Shown here: in pieces, positions 41,290 to 51,780 of the stretch
Position numbering within the stretch: the stretch's first letter is position 1
Layout of the letters: each line of letters begins with the position of its first letter
Source of the DNA: Spirogloea muscicola
Taxonomy: Eukaryota > Streptophyta > Zygnematophyceae > Spirogloeales > Spirogloeaceae
Direction: 5' to 3'
DNA: 64,000 nucleotides
Assembly: GCA_009602725.1 (NCBI GenBank)
Contig: WELB01000045.1
Location: 503,527 to 567,526, forward strand
The notes under the pieces: generated by a model
Database searches by the model: none
What the model saw: the letters and a program-made list of their open reading frames with translations, nothing else
What the model was told of the DNA's origin: nothing
Made by a program: the position numbers and the translations under genes

Positions 41290-41375
41290 GGGCGCCCTGT
41301 CTGCCTAGCCTTTGGCTCCGTCATGAACACCTGTATGCATCTGGCTGGCATTTCACAGCCGATTCTTTCATGAGG
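41290..41375 (+). repeat. Linker repeat between LINE copies
   Basis: About 85 bp including CCTTTGGCTCCGTCATGAAC and TGCATCTGGCTGGCATTTCA. It recurs in reverse at 50970-51060 and in part at 47395-47458, each time next to a LINE end or another repeat. Confidence 0.75.
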
Positions 41376-42670
41376 CCTTCGACGCCGGCATGGTGGCGAG
41401 CTTGGCGGCCCTGGTCCGCCACCCGGGCTTCCTACAGTCGCCAGCCGCTATCCACCAGGCGGCGCTACCCCTCAGCCACGGGGGTCTCGGCCTGCGCCCG
41501 CTCGTCCGCTCTTGCAGGGCTGCATACCTCGGCAGCTGGGCGCAGACTGCCGCCTCCGTGGCCCAGCGCTTCATCGTCCACGGCCGGCGTGCACTGGAGC
41601 AGGCGGTGGTGGAGGTCGACGCGGGCGCGCTGCCGTTCCAGGAGTCGCTTCGCACCGCCCACCAGGAGCTGATCGCGGCGCACCCGGAGCTGGCCGGCCA
41701 GGCGGTCTCCTTTGCGCACCTCGCGCACACCGCGGACCTGCGGGTCCAAGCGCGCTTCGCGGCCGTGGTCGACAAGGCCGCCTACACCACCGCCGTGCTG
41801 CAGCTCCCCGAGGCCGACCTGCGCGGGCGCGCGAGACTCCACTCGGCCGCTTCCCCAGGGGCAGCGGCGTGGCTCCAGGCCCTCCCACTCAACGACGCCC
41901 TCGCCCTCCCGGACGAGGTCTTCCGGAGTGCCGTCCACAGGCTCCTCGGCCTGCCGCCGCCATGCCTCCAGGGCGTGCGTCAATGTGAGTGTGGTGAGCG
42001 CGGGGCCGAGCAGGGGGAGCTGGCCGCTCACGTTCTGCGCTGCTCGCACGGCGGGGAGCGGACAGCGGCCCACAACCGCCTCCGGGACGCAATGCACGGC
42101 ATCCTGGTGGAGGCTGGCTTCTCTGTGGCAGCGGAGCACTCTGGGATCATGCCGCTCCAGGACAGGGCCGACGGTCTCCACGCCCGTCGTGTGGACCTGG
42201 TGGCCACCCCACAGGTCGGCGGGCCACGTCTCCTCCTGGACGTGGTGACTACCGACGCATTCGACCGATCCCACCCAGCTCAGAGTGCAACCAAGCCTGG
42301 GTATGCGGTCGCCTGCGCCGCTCGTGCCAAAGAACTCAAGTACGCAGACCATCCGCGAGCTGACGAGTTCTTCCCGCTGGCCATCGACACACACGGGGCG
42401 TTGGGTGCCCGGTGGCTCGAACTGCTCCACCAGCTTGCCCGTCACGCCGTCGCCCGCCGCTTCCATGGGGAGCCTGTGGACTTCCCTGCAGCTGGGTCGC
42501 TCGCCCAGGTGTACCGCATGCGCCTGGCCGTCTCGCTGCAGAGGTCAATGGCCCGTGCGCTGCACCTGCGTGCCGGCCGAGCCCTCGCTGCTGCCTCTGG
42601 CTCTGGCCAGGGGACATACTTCCAGGAGCATAGTCTCTCTGACCTGCGACTGCTTAGCAGGGGTTACTGA
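41376..42670 (+). mobile_element. Longest LINE C-terminal copy (about 426 codons)
   Basis: Uninterrupted frame beginning after the reverse transcriptase (ALPLSHGGLGLRPL is a typical post-thumb motif of non-LTR elements). CCHC-like knuckle at about residues 198-215 (CECG ... AAHVLRC), GGERTAAHNRLRD, the endonuclease signature RRVDLVATP with the next Asp 14 residues on (LLLDVV) at about residues 265-285, then KYADHPRADEFFPLAIDTHG and the tail SLSDLRLLSRGY, TGA at 42668-42670. The reverse transcriptase core is absent, so the copy is 5'-truncated. The best class is a restriction-like-endonuclease LINE. Its intact frame suggests it is the youngest copy here. Confidence 0.82.
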
Positions 42671-43125
42671 GTGATTAGTAGCTGCTTTCTTTCTTCTTGT
42701 GTGCTTGTCTTTCTTAGTGCTTCACCTAAGTGCTTCGATTAGGTCTTTCGGCCCCCTTCTGGCCCCCTTCTCGTACTTTGTTCATTCTTTTGTGGGCTGG
42801 TTTTTCCAGCCCCTATCCTCAATGGGCGAGCCCTTCTTTCGGATGCGGCTCTCCGTGTCCCTCCAACGCTCCCTCGCTCATGCCGTCCACTCGCGTGCCG
42901 GCCGCGCTATCGCGGCTGCATCCTCCCCCTGTTTTACCATAGCATGCTCAGGCCCCTTCGTAGCTGCTCACCGCTCTTAGGCCCCTCTGAACCTTTGTGA
43001 ATTCTTTTTGGGCTGGCTTCTCGCAGCCCTTGCCCCCATTGGGAGTGCCACTTCTTCTTCTGGGTCGTGTCGTTTCCTGCTTCGAGCTACTCCGACCTGA
43101 TGTTGCTCACCCGTGGGTATTGACC
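42671..43125 (+). mobile_element. LINE 3' UTR followed by another LINE end
   Basis: 3' UTR of the copy ending at 42670, with hairpin GGGCTGG-TTTTT-CCAGCCC at about 42795-42813 and GGGCGAGCCC. A second fragment follows (RMRLSVSLQRSLAHAVHSRA, about 42840-42930), is split by another tail module (about 42995-43055), and ends with SSYSDLMLLTRGY-stop at 43124. Confidence 0.7.
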
Positions 43126-43615
43126 TTCCTGTGTTCTCGTCGTGTTATCTTGTCTAGCTGACTAGCTGTGTGTTTTCTTGGCTTTTGACATTGTCCATTC
43201 TTTCCGGGCTGGCATTGCTGGCCCCTTTTTCTCTGGGCGAGCACCTTCTTCTAAACGCCTGTCGGCCCCTCCGAACCCTTGTCAATTCTTTTTGGGCTGG
43301 CTTATCACAGCCCTTGCCCCCATTGGAGTGCCACTTCTTCTTGGCCTTGGCTGGCCATTTGGATCGCGAGGATGAATGTGCGACAAGAGCGACGGGGAGA
43401 CCAGCCTCAGCGCTCGACAGCGGCGGCAGCGGTGGCGGCGGGGCGTTGCAGCGGCACAATGGTGTGCAATCTCAGATTAGGGTATCAGCCGGTCAATACA
43501 AAAGGTCGCGGCCGGCCCAGATAGGCCAGTGTGACCACTAGGTACCTCTAGGCCAAAATGAGACCATGCAAGAATTTGACGTGTTGGCATCTCCTTTCTA
43601 ACAGGGGGGCCCTCC
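43126..43615. repeat. Solo LINE tails
   Basis: Two more tail modules (43190-43255, 43285-43345) with GGGCTGGC hairpins. The remainder to about 43615 is unrecognised. Confidence 0.5.
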
Positions 43616-43662
43616 CGATGAAGTCGCCATGCATGGCGGCCGCGTGCATGGCGGCGTGCTTC

Positions 43663-43705
<43 letters not shown>

Positions 43706-43715
43706 CGCCCGCCAA
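43616..43715 (+). repeat. (CGG)n/(GCG)n trinucleotide repeat
   Basis: About 13 consecutive GCG/CGG triplets at about 43660-43702, preceded by ATGGCGGCC-like units. A frame starting at 43619 (MKSPCMAAACMAACF) reads it as polyalanine. It may be a first exon, but no downstream exon can be tied to it. Confidence 0.6.
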
Positions 43716-44160
43716 GCCTCTATCGGTGCCATAACGAGATTTGCATCGTTTGGCCGCTCCGCCAGCACTCGCTCACTGACGTCGAGCACTGCGTGCCTGC
43801 TGCAGGGATCTGCCCTCTGGCGTCTCTGCCGCAGAGCTACTGCGACAATCTGACGCCGACGCGGCGAAAGGGGCACCTCCTACGAGGGGCGCATAGGCAC
43901 GTCATCATCAAAGGGATTGCCAGTCGCATTGCCCACGCGGAGCACTAATGCAGCGCCAATAGTAGAAGTCTGTGCATTTCTGATTTGCGAGACAGACTGT
44001 ACCAATGCCCCTATGCCTCTCATAGGTGCTCTTTCAGCCAGACAGCCACGTTAACCCAGTGCTCGAACTCGCTCTGCGGCCTGCAGTAGCAATGCATCAT
44101 GAAAGCAATGAGCTATCTAATCGTTTCAACGCTCATGGTGGTGCATGAGCATCAGCCACT
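43716..44160. other. No gene recognised
   Basis: Short frames only. Possibly the 3' flank of the acylamino-acid-releasing enzyme gene. Confidence 0.3.
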
Positions 44161-44329
44161 TCTCTAAGATGTCATCAACACAACATGGTACCTTAAGCAG
44201 GTGCATGCGAAGCTTAGGCTGCCATGCGAGACCGCAGAATTGACCAGCAAGTGCAATGCAGGCCGAATAGCACACTGCCGCAGCATTGCATGCAGGTACT
44301 TGTTCCTGGTCCTACAAGATGCGCTTGGA

Positions 44330-46412
44330 AATGTTCCAGGAAAGAAGACTGACTTGTCAATGGCGTGATTGTCCTCCGAAAAAATCATCACTTTCGCCTC
44401 CAGATTTCTAGCTCGAAGAGCATGCACAAACTTCGATACAAGAGAAGTGTCTTAGATGATCTGCACATGCAGCATAACTTTGTGATAGGATCCTACTGCG
44501 AAGTGCTTCTAAGAAGGTGTGTCTGTACTTCCATCCAATGCTGTCAGCTTCCAAGGGCATGAGAGACGCATAGTCTGCAGCAAGCCGACTGCCGCATGCA
44601 GCTCGAACTTGCAGGCCGTTGAAGTAAGGCACTCGTCGATCTTGCGCACCCAAGAGGAAAAGTTTTGGAACTTCAACCTGTCCGATTCGAAGAAAAAAGA
44701 GGACCATCAGGATTCTCAAGGTCAGACCCCGATTGCCTTCACAAGAACCAAGTACTTGTTGAACAAACAGATCCATGATCCATTCTCGGGCGCGGACGTC
44801 CAGTAACAGGCTACCTTCTGAAACCCCCGCATTCAATTACCCCGCAATCGATCACAACCCCTCCTCCCCTCCTCCCTGCGCCCTGTAACGTCAAGCGTAC
44901 CTTGTCCACCAAAGCGATGGGAGAGGCATCATGGAAAGCCTTCAAAATGTCGGATCCTGGTGCTTCTGTGTAGGCTGAGAGACCAGTAACACCACCGAAG
45001 GTCTCTGTGAAGCACTAGTCAGCAATGTCGGTGACGCCCATCATGGAAGCAAGATTGCACACAGGGTTGCGCAGAAAAGCCGTCTTGAAAGAGCGAGGTG
45101 CCTGATGCCAGCAAAACGATACACACCCATGAGATTACGGATGTGAACTTCGTATGACGATTGAGGCAGGAAATGACTAGGTGGCAGAAAACGTAATGAA
45201 GAAGCCTTTCAGGTAGTCGTGCTATCTTGACTCTGCTTATCAGTGTACTCATACCTGACTAATCTGGTGCGCGGCCAGAAAGCCCCCATGTGAGCCACCC
45301 ACAACAGCCACTCGGTCGCCCTTGACATGTTCCTTGACTCTTGCGAGGGCTGATAGGACGTCTGCCACATCCTGCATGCTCACCACATAGGGCATGATGT
45401 GCCTGGCAAGCATGCTACGCACTGGAAGTAGGTTGCTGCAGGGACAGAGCCGGGAGCCGCAATACCTGCTTGCCGACATGATCTGGCAATGACTGGAGAG
45501 CCTCCTCCCCAAAGCCAGTGGAACCCCTGCAGAATACCACCTACCAGCTTAGCATGAAGAGCATGCTTGACACTGCAATGCTGATAGGTAATCTCGCTTT
45601 GCAGGAAGCTGCTGGCAAGAGGGCAAACCTGTAATTAACGTGGACAACGTGGTAGCCTACGGAGACGAGGAATAAATAGGACATCACAAAGCTCGTCGTG
45701 GTGACGCCATGAGGCCCACCGTGAGGGACCACCAGCAGGGGTGCTGGCTCTGGCTGGCCTCTGATTAGTATGGCCTCGAAAGGAAGGCTGCCTCCTGGGA
45801 GTCACCAAAAGGCAGGCTTCAGCATGAAACCCATACTCATTTCACAATCAGGCTATGACTCCTGCCCAGCAAGGTAGTGTAAGGACTGTGGAAGTTCCTG
45901 TGGACCTTGTGACAGATTTCTCCCTTGCTCTGTCCTTGAGACCTCGACATCCAGTATCTCAAAGCTTGCTTCCTGCATTATGTTTTCCACCTGCAGTCTT
46001 GCAAGGCAGAAACGGTTGTCAGCAAGGTTGTTGATCCAGCGTCAGAGATCTGCTGTAGCTACAGTTGTAGCTTCATACAAGATGTGCCAAACATTGCCCA
46101 AATTGAACACGTGTGTGCACCTGAGTAGCATATTCAACTGAGGGCTTGGGTAAGTGTGACCAACTCCATCCTCCTCCTTCCTTGATGCCCAGCATCAGCT
46201 TGGCAGGGCTGATTGGCGTGCTAGCAGCTGCAATTAAATGACGGCTTGCAAGTGAATTTCTTTGATTGTGCTCAACCTTGTCATGATCAGCTTGGTGCAA
46301 GCACTATAATCTGCTGCATGGCATCAGGTTGGGTTGCTACCAGCAATGAGCACATTCCCATGCGCCGCAAGCAGACTCCAAGACTCTGACCCTGCAGGGC
46401 TGATCCTTTTCA
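44330..46412 (-). pseudogene. AARE: Acylamino-acid-releasing enzyme (APEH/AARE), C-terminal half only
   Basis: Serine peptidase of family S9C that removes N-acylated residues from peptides. Exons seen: 46341-46412 (ESWSLLAAHGNVLIA), 46121-46227 (SPAKLMLGIKEGGGWSW), about 45880-45990, about 45640-45790 (LLVVPHGGPHGVTTTSFVMS), about 45470-45530 (GSTGFGEEALQSLPDHVG), about 45250-45380 (RVAVVGGSHGGFLAAH, nucleophile Ser in GGSHGGF), 44900-45085, about 44620-44690 (KLFLLGAQDRRVP, catalytic Asp) and about 44340-44425 (DNHAID, catalytic His). The triad is complete. In the exon with FLRNPVCNLASMMGVTDIAD the next codon is TAG (45015-45017), exactly where relatives have Trp of D-W-C, and the frame continues CFTETFGG. 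The N-terminal propeller exons are absent: upstream of 46440 the sequence passes into LINE material. Probably a dying copy. Confidence 0.8.
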
Positions 46413-46499
46413 ATGAACCACTGCGCATGGGCCATATCATGCAGACACGGTGAGAAGTGCCTGCATCAAACTCTCACAATGTATCTGAAAGGACATCAA

Positions 46500-46870
46500 G
46501 AAGCAAGAACCTTAACGTCAGCAACGAGACTCTCATCAGTAAACTCTCGTCAAGAGATGCAGGTCAGAATAACTAGGACGAGGCCGGACTATCTGAACAC
46601 TTGCCTTCTACCGCTTTAAGTGCCTGCGAACTCCAGGGAACATAACTAGCCGGCAGAAAGACGTCGCCCTATCGGAAGCCGGAGGCCGCCGACAAAGCGC
46701 GGCACTTAACGGTGGAAGCATTCCAGACCTTGTTCGTGTGTCCTTGTTTCGTTCGTTCCTTTTGGGCTTGCCTCTCGTAGCCAGATTTGCCTTCCAGAGA
46801 AAGGGCTTCTGCTTCTTCTGCGAGGGGGGCGATGGCCCTGAAAGGCCTGTAAGGCCAGCCCAAAAGAGGA
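46500..46870 (-). mobile_element. LINE fragment truncating the AARE gene
   Basis: The minus strand has SYSDLHLLTRVY-stop at about 46534-46572 (a variant of the TRGY end), preceded by CRALSAASGFR at about 46670-46705. A LINE tail module sits on the plus strand at 46735-46800. It lies where AARE upstream exons should be. Confidence 0.65.
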
Positions 46871-47390
46871 AAAGGACGAAGGGGACGGTAGCTCCATCAG
46901 GGGACGGGATTTCTGCTTCGCTCGGAGGCAGGCTACCACGTTGCCTTGGAAAGAAGAAGAAACAGCTCTCTTAAAGTAAGACGATGGCTGTGAGAGGCCG
47001 GGCCAACAATCATCGGAGGATATGCATGTCCAGCCATTTGTGTGACTCTTGTGCCTGTTGATTAGAAACAGAAGCTTTTGACTAGACTTTTCCTTGTTCA
47101 AATCTTGTGGAGGCTGGCTTTTTAGCAGCCCTCGGCCCCGCTTGAGAGAGCTGCTTGTTATTCTTTTGAGACACTTACGTTTGACTGGTATTGACTTGAC
47201 TAGGCTCATCGTTGTGTGTACAGCCATCCTTTTAGCAATTTGCTTTGCTGAGAAATCTGTGCTTTCCAGCTTCTCTATGGCGAGGATCACTAGCAACATG
47301 AGCACCAGGCGCTCTCCGCGCTCAATCAGCACCAAGACCAGCAACCAGACCCCTCGATAGTTGACAGCGGAGCCTCCGCCCACATGACAG
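46871..47390. repeat. Diverged repeat tract
   Basis: Another hairpin-like tail piece (GAGGCTGGCTTTTTAGCAGCC, about 47108) in otherwise unassigned sequence. No host gene seen. Confidence 0.35.
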
Positions 47391-47394
47391 AGAC

Positions 47395-47458
47395 AGAGAA
47401 AGCGGCTGCTGATATGAAAGAATCGGCTGTGATATGCCAGCCAGATGCATACAGGTGA
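47395..47458 (+). repeat. Linker repeat, partial copy
   Basis: AGAAAGCGGCTGCTGATATG to CATACAGGTG, nearly identical to 50962-51021. It directly abuts the Ty1/copia remnant. Confidence 0.75.
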
Positions 47459-48980
47459 GAGGAGGGAAGTGGCTGCATGCATACACGCCGACCAAGGGGC
47501 AGACTGTCACCTTTGGCAACAGGGAGACCCTGCAGGTGACCGGCATGGGATCGGTGGTGCCGCATCATCACGTCCAAGGGAAGGGGACTGAGATCATCCT
47601 CGCCAAGGTGCTGCGCATACCTGGCAATTTCTACCAGCCTGCTCTCTGTCGGATGACCGAGAAGGGAGCTGACATCAGCTCAAGAAGGGCCAATGCTGGA
47701 TCAGCAACAAGGACAAGCTGCTCGGTGTGGCAAGACTGCACCACCAGCAGTTCAAGCTGCACAGCAGGCCCCAGGTGTTGGAGGTGAAGGAGGAGGCTGC
47801 CTTTGTGGGAGCAGGAGGTGAGAAGGGCAAGCGCATGCTCTGACGCACCAGCGACTCGGCCATCTTGGAGTCGAGTCCCTTGGCCAGTCCTTTGGCCTCC
47901 AGCTCCTTGAGCTGCTTCATTTATAGATGGCCGAGTCGCTGGTGCCAGAGCATGCGCTTGCTCTTCTCGCCTCCTGCTGCCACGAATACAGCCTCCTCCT
48001 TCACCTCCAATACCTGGGGCCTGCTGTGCAGCTTGAACTGCTGGTGCTGCAGTCTTGCCACACCCAGCAGCTTGTCCTTGTAGCTCATCCAGCATTGGCC
48101 CTTCTTGAAGCTGATGTCAGCTCCCTTCTCGTCTATCTCCTTGACAGAGAGCAGGCTGGTAGAGATGCCAGTCAGATTAGACATGTCATGGGTACCCGCA
48201 CTGCAGCTCAGGCTTGGGGGAGACTCAACAGCGTTCACTCGTCAATGTATACCTTATACAGACAAGGCTTACCTCCGCATGCAACTGTGGGGGATACGGC
48301 GCGACCCCGCCAGGCCGATCGCCGACCATATCTTGATGATAGATGGCACTGTGGGGGAGCTGCGCGCGGCCGACGTCAAGATGGAGGAAGAAGAGGGGAC
48401 GCATGCATTGATCCTCTCGATGCTGCAGGAATGGCCGCATGTGGTGAGCGCCCTGGGCTGTCTGGGAGGTACACTCAGCTTCCAGCAGGTAGCGCAGAGA
48501 TTCTTGCAGGAGGAGGCCGCTTGAATGCATTCAAGCCTTGAGATGTGGTCGGCCATTTGCTTGTCGGGGTCGCTCCGCGCCTCCCTCAGTACCATGCGGA
48601 GGTAGGCCTTGCCAGTCGTATTCTTGGACGAGTGTACATCGTTGAGTCTCCCCCAAGCCTGGGCTGCAGTTCGGGTACCCATGATGTGTCGAACCTGACT
48701 GGGTGCCAGGCACCCAATGAGGAAAGTCAGGGCATCCGCCCTCAGCTTAGCTTGCACTGCCGCCTCCTCCGCCGCCTTCTACTTGACGGCAGCTGCCGCC
48801 TTCTTGGTGGCAGTCCTGGAAGCCCCATCAGCAGCCGATGCTGCTGGTGCAGTCGATGCAGCCTCCTCGTCGTCCTCGAGAAGTGCTGCCGGGGGTAAGC
48901 CGTCCTTGCCTTGCTGATCAGCCTCGTCAGGCTGATTCACCACCTCCCAGTACCGGAGGGACTTGAGGAGGTGCACCATG
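47459..48980. mobile_element. Ty1/copia-type LTR retrotransposon fossil, fragmented
   Basis: Pieces on both strands resemble Ty1/copia Gag and the protease to pre-integrase region (for example LWHQRLGHL on the minus strand near 47921-47950, and Gag-like AQAWGRLNDVHSS near 48640-48680). The pieces are rearranged and inverted relative to one another. No reverse transcriptase, RNase H or LTRs are seen. Broken in many places, an old fossil. Confidence 0.7.
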
Positions 48981-48989
48981 ATGAACCTC

Positions 48990-49045
48990 CACGAGAGAAA
49001 GCGCGCGGTGCGCATGAAATTGAAAGGGAGGCCAATTCTAGCCTT
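48990..49045 (-). repeat. Short GCGCGC dispersed repeat
   Basis: Contains GCGCATGAAATTGAAAGGGA then GGCCAATTC. Near-identical to the copy at 53355-53395 and the inverse of that at 37605-37650. Confidence 0.7.
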
Positions 49046-49089
49046 ACAAATGTCTTTTTAACTGGGTAATGAGCTGGCTAAGGGGGACA

Positions 49090-49359
49090 CTAATATCCCC
49101 GAGTGAGCACATGCATATCTGACGAGCTATACTGAGGAGCCAAACCACCCCCACGGAAGCCATTGGCCTGGGCTATTGCGCGACCAGCACGCTGGTGGAT
49201 CGCGAGTGCCTGATAGCGCTGCAGACTCAACGATAACCGCATTCTAAAGCATGCAACTATGGCTTGCGGGACGCTCGAGTGGCCTAAGCTACGGCGGGAA
49301 GTCCTTGCCGTCGATCTATGCGTGCCGGACGTTCGCCTCGCTGCCGCCTCTGATACCAT
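49090..49359 (-). mobile_element. LINE C-terminal fragment
   Basis: Reads SLGHSSVPQAIVACFRMRLS to SSSDMHVLTRGY-stop at 49090. Same subfamily as 36430-37515. Confidence 0.7.
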
Positions 49360-49780
49360 CTTGAAGATAGCCAGACCATGACTGTACTGCGGAAGCGTGA
49401 CGGTCGGTCAAGCGAGGCTACTTTAGAGCGTCCAGGCAGCAGCTGGGTCACGGCCGGGAGCAGCGTGGGGCAGGACGGACAAAGCCACACCGGTGGTTGG
49501 CACTGCCCAACACCACCAGGCCTCTGTCCCGGACAGCTGGGACCAGCGGTGCCCGCCACTTGCGGCTCCTCGCTGCTCTACGCAACTACCAGGTAATAGC
49601 CGTAATCTACCTGGGTTAGGTTAGTGCTATGGCTTTTCATCAGCCAAGTCTACCTGTCAACCGCAGAGCTTAACCCCAGATCCACAACACTCTAGAACTT
49701 GTCCATTACTTGGGCTGGCCTTCGTCAGACAAATTCATGTCAGAAGCTCCTTCGTTTTCTTGTTAGTTGCATGCTTCAGG
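49360..49780. other. Unassigned repeat-region sequence
   Basis: No family-like frame seen on either strand. Confidence 0.3.
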
Positions 49781-50110
49781 ATGCGGCCCACGCTAAGCCT
49801 GCAGTGCCCGCATTATTCTGACCACTGGCTTCCATGGCGGTGCTCCCCAAGTCAAGCTTGTTAGCCTATTAATTATGTGCTCACTCGTTGGTGAGCTCAC
49901 ATACAAAGATCCGACAGGCTAACTTGGGAAGCCGGAGCACCGCCACGGAAGCCAATGGCTTGGCTTGGAGCAATGGAGAGTGTCGCGTATCATGTCCGTC
50001 GCTGACACAATCGCAAGCCTTATGTAAGGCGTCAGGATGTGGCCCCGTGAGCGGCGGGCCTCGGTGCTCCTCGATGTTGTACTTATTGACGAATTGAAAG
50101 CAGGAGCACG
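49781..50110. mobile_element. Two LINE ends tail to tail (inverted repeat)
   Basis: 49822-49866 and 49918-49958 are inverted copies of the subfamily with a GFRGGAP-like end (GGCTTCCATGGCGGTGCTCC against its complement), about 50 bp apart. Both are short and degraded. Confidence 0.65.
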
Positions 50111-50170
50111 CACGTCGACTGTGCCTGGCTAGGCAACTAGAGAATAAGACACGACGAAATTACAGGGAGC

Positions 50171-50970
50171 TCAGTACCCCCGGGTGAGCAACATCAGGTC
50201 GGAGAAGCTCGACGCAGGAAAAGAAGCATCCAGACGCGATCCAGAAGCAGCCGCGATGGCGCGGCCCGCACGCGAGTGGACGGCATAGGCGAGGGAGCGT
50301 TGGAGGGACACGGAGAGCCGCATCCGGAAGTCCTGGGCCAGGGAGCCGGCCGCGTTGAAGCCGGGCAGCCCCCCTGGCAGACCCGGCCGCCGCTCGATGG
50401 CCTGCCGGGCAAGCCGCTGGAGGAGGTCCAGCCAGCCACGGCAATAGGCCCCGTGGACATCGATGGCCAGGGCTGCGAATTCGTCGGCAGGCGGGTGATC
50501 TGCATATTTCCGTTCTTTGCCGCGGGCCGCCACAGCGACCGCATGCCCAGCGGTCGTCGCCGACTTGGAGGGGTTAGCGGAGTAGACAGTCGGCGGTCAC
50601 CACATCCGCGATGATTCGCGGACCGCCACCGGGCGGGATGGCGACGAGGTCAGCGCGCCGGGTGTAGATCCGGCCGTCGTCGTCGCGCAGGATGGGCATT
50701 ATTGACGAGTGCTCCACGGCCACCTTGTGACCCGCCTCGAGGAAGACGCCTTGCATGCCGTCCCTGAGCAGGTCATGGGATCCGGTCCGCTCGCCGCCGT
50801 GGGCACAACGAAGCATGTGGGCCGCCAGCGTCGCAGGGTCAGCGTGGCGGGCACCGCACTCGCATTGCGTGACACTGACGAGGCAGGGGGGGAGGAGGCC
50901 GAGAAGCCGCTGCACCGCCGTCCTGTAGACTGCATCGGGCATTGTGAGGGCCGCGTAGATGGAGAAAGCG
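50171..50970 (-). mobile_element. LINE endonuclease-region fragment
   Basis: Minus-strand frames: CECGARHADPATLAAHMLRC, GGERTGSHDLLRDGMQGVFL, TRRADLVAIPPGGGPRIIAD, then (second frame) KYADHPPADEFAALAIDVHG and the tail SSFSDLMLLTRGY-stop at 50171. One frame break near 50580 separates the two parts. Confidence 0.75.
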
Positions 50971-51060
50971 GCTGCTGATATGAAAGAATCGGCTGTGAAA
51001 TGCCAGCCAGATGCATACAGGTGTTCATGACGGAGCCAAAGGCTAGGCAGACAGGGCGCC
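50962..51060 (-). repeat. Linker repeat between LINE copies (reverse of 41290-41375)
   Basis: Same arrangement as at 41.3 kb: the end of one LINE (51062) is joined through this linker to the interior of the next. Confidence 0.75.
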
Positions 51061-51061
51061 C

Positions 51062-51780
51062 TCAATACCCCCGTGTCAGCAGTAGGAAGTCAGATGAGCT
51101 GAGGGGAGGAAGAGCAACCCCGCTGCGCAAGCCAGAGGCTGCTGCAAGGGCGCGACCAGCGCGGCGGTGCAAAGCAAGCGCTTGGGAGCGCTGCAGGGAC
51201 ATAGACAGTCGCATTCGGTAGCAGGACACCAGACCCAAAGGCACCGAGCCACCGGGAAGGGCAGCACCCTGCTCCCGGCGCCGCTGTCCAGCTTGAGAGG
51301 CCAGCAGCGAAAGTAACGAGGACCACCGACCCCCGTAACACCCATGGATGTCCATGGCCAGGGGGTAAAAGGTATCACCCGCCGGGTGGTCCTTGTACTT
51401 GTGCAGCTTCTTCCGCTCGGCTACCTTCACAGCGTAGCCGGTCTCAGAAGTAATGGGGCCCTTCGTCCGGAAGCTGTCGGTGAGGACAACGTCCATGAGG
51501 AGCCGCTTGCCACCTCCCAGGGGGCCGCCGACCAGATCGACACGCCTCGTCCAAGGGACCCCATTGCGGAGGAGGATGGGCATCACCCCAGTGCTCTCCA
51601 ACGCCACTTGATATCCCGCCTCCTTGACGATGCCATACATGGCGTCACAATGGGGAGCGCGGATACCCACGCCGCCGCCCCGGGGGAGGAGGCTGAGAGC
51701 AGCCTGGCGCGCCCGCGACTGTCTTGCGGCCCACACGGAGAACAAAAAGGAGAGCAAAACAGTGACCCACCCCGAGGAGA
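51062..51780 (-). mobile_element. LINE C-terminal copy, second subfamily
   Basis: AMYGIVKEAGYQVALESTGV, TRRVDLVGGPLGGGKRLLMD (endonuclease motif), KYKDHPAGDTFYPLAMDIHG, ALHRRAGRALAAASGLRSG and SSSDFLLLTRGY-stop at 51062. The frame is open for over 200 codons. The CCHC knuckle is lost at its 5' end. Confidence 0.75.

Noticed and set aside
41376-42670. The 426-codon frame as a host gene
   Set aside because: The same sequence recurs in at least ten broken copies on both strands with a common 3' UTR, and the motifs are those of non-LTR elements.
45015-45017. A variant nuclear code (TAG as sense codon)
   Set aside because: TAG ends SIK1 and the XDH-like gene at the expected C-termini, and known algal reassignments make TAG Gln, not Trp; a point mutation is simpler.
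46706-47482. A 258-codon minus-strand gene
   Set aside because: It covers LINE-tail modules and repeat sequence, has no family similarity, and overlaps the linker and copia pieces.
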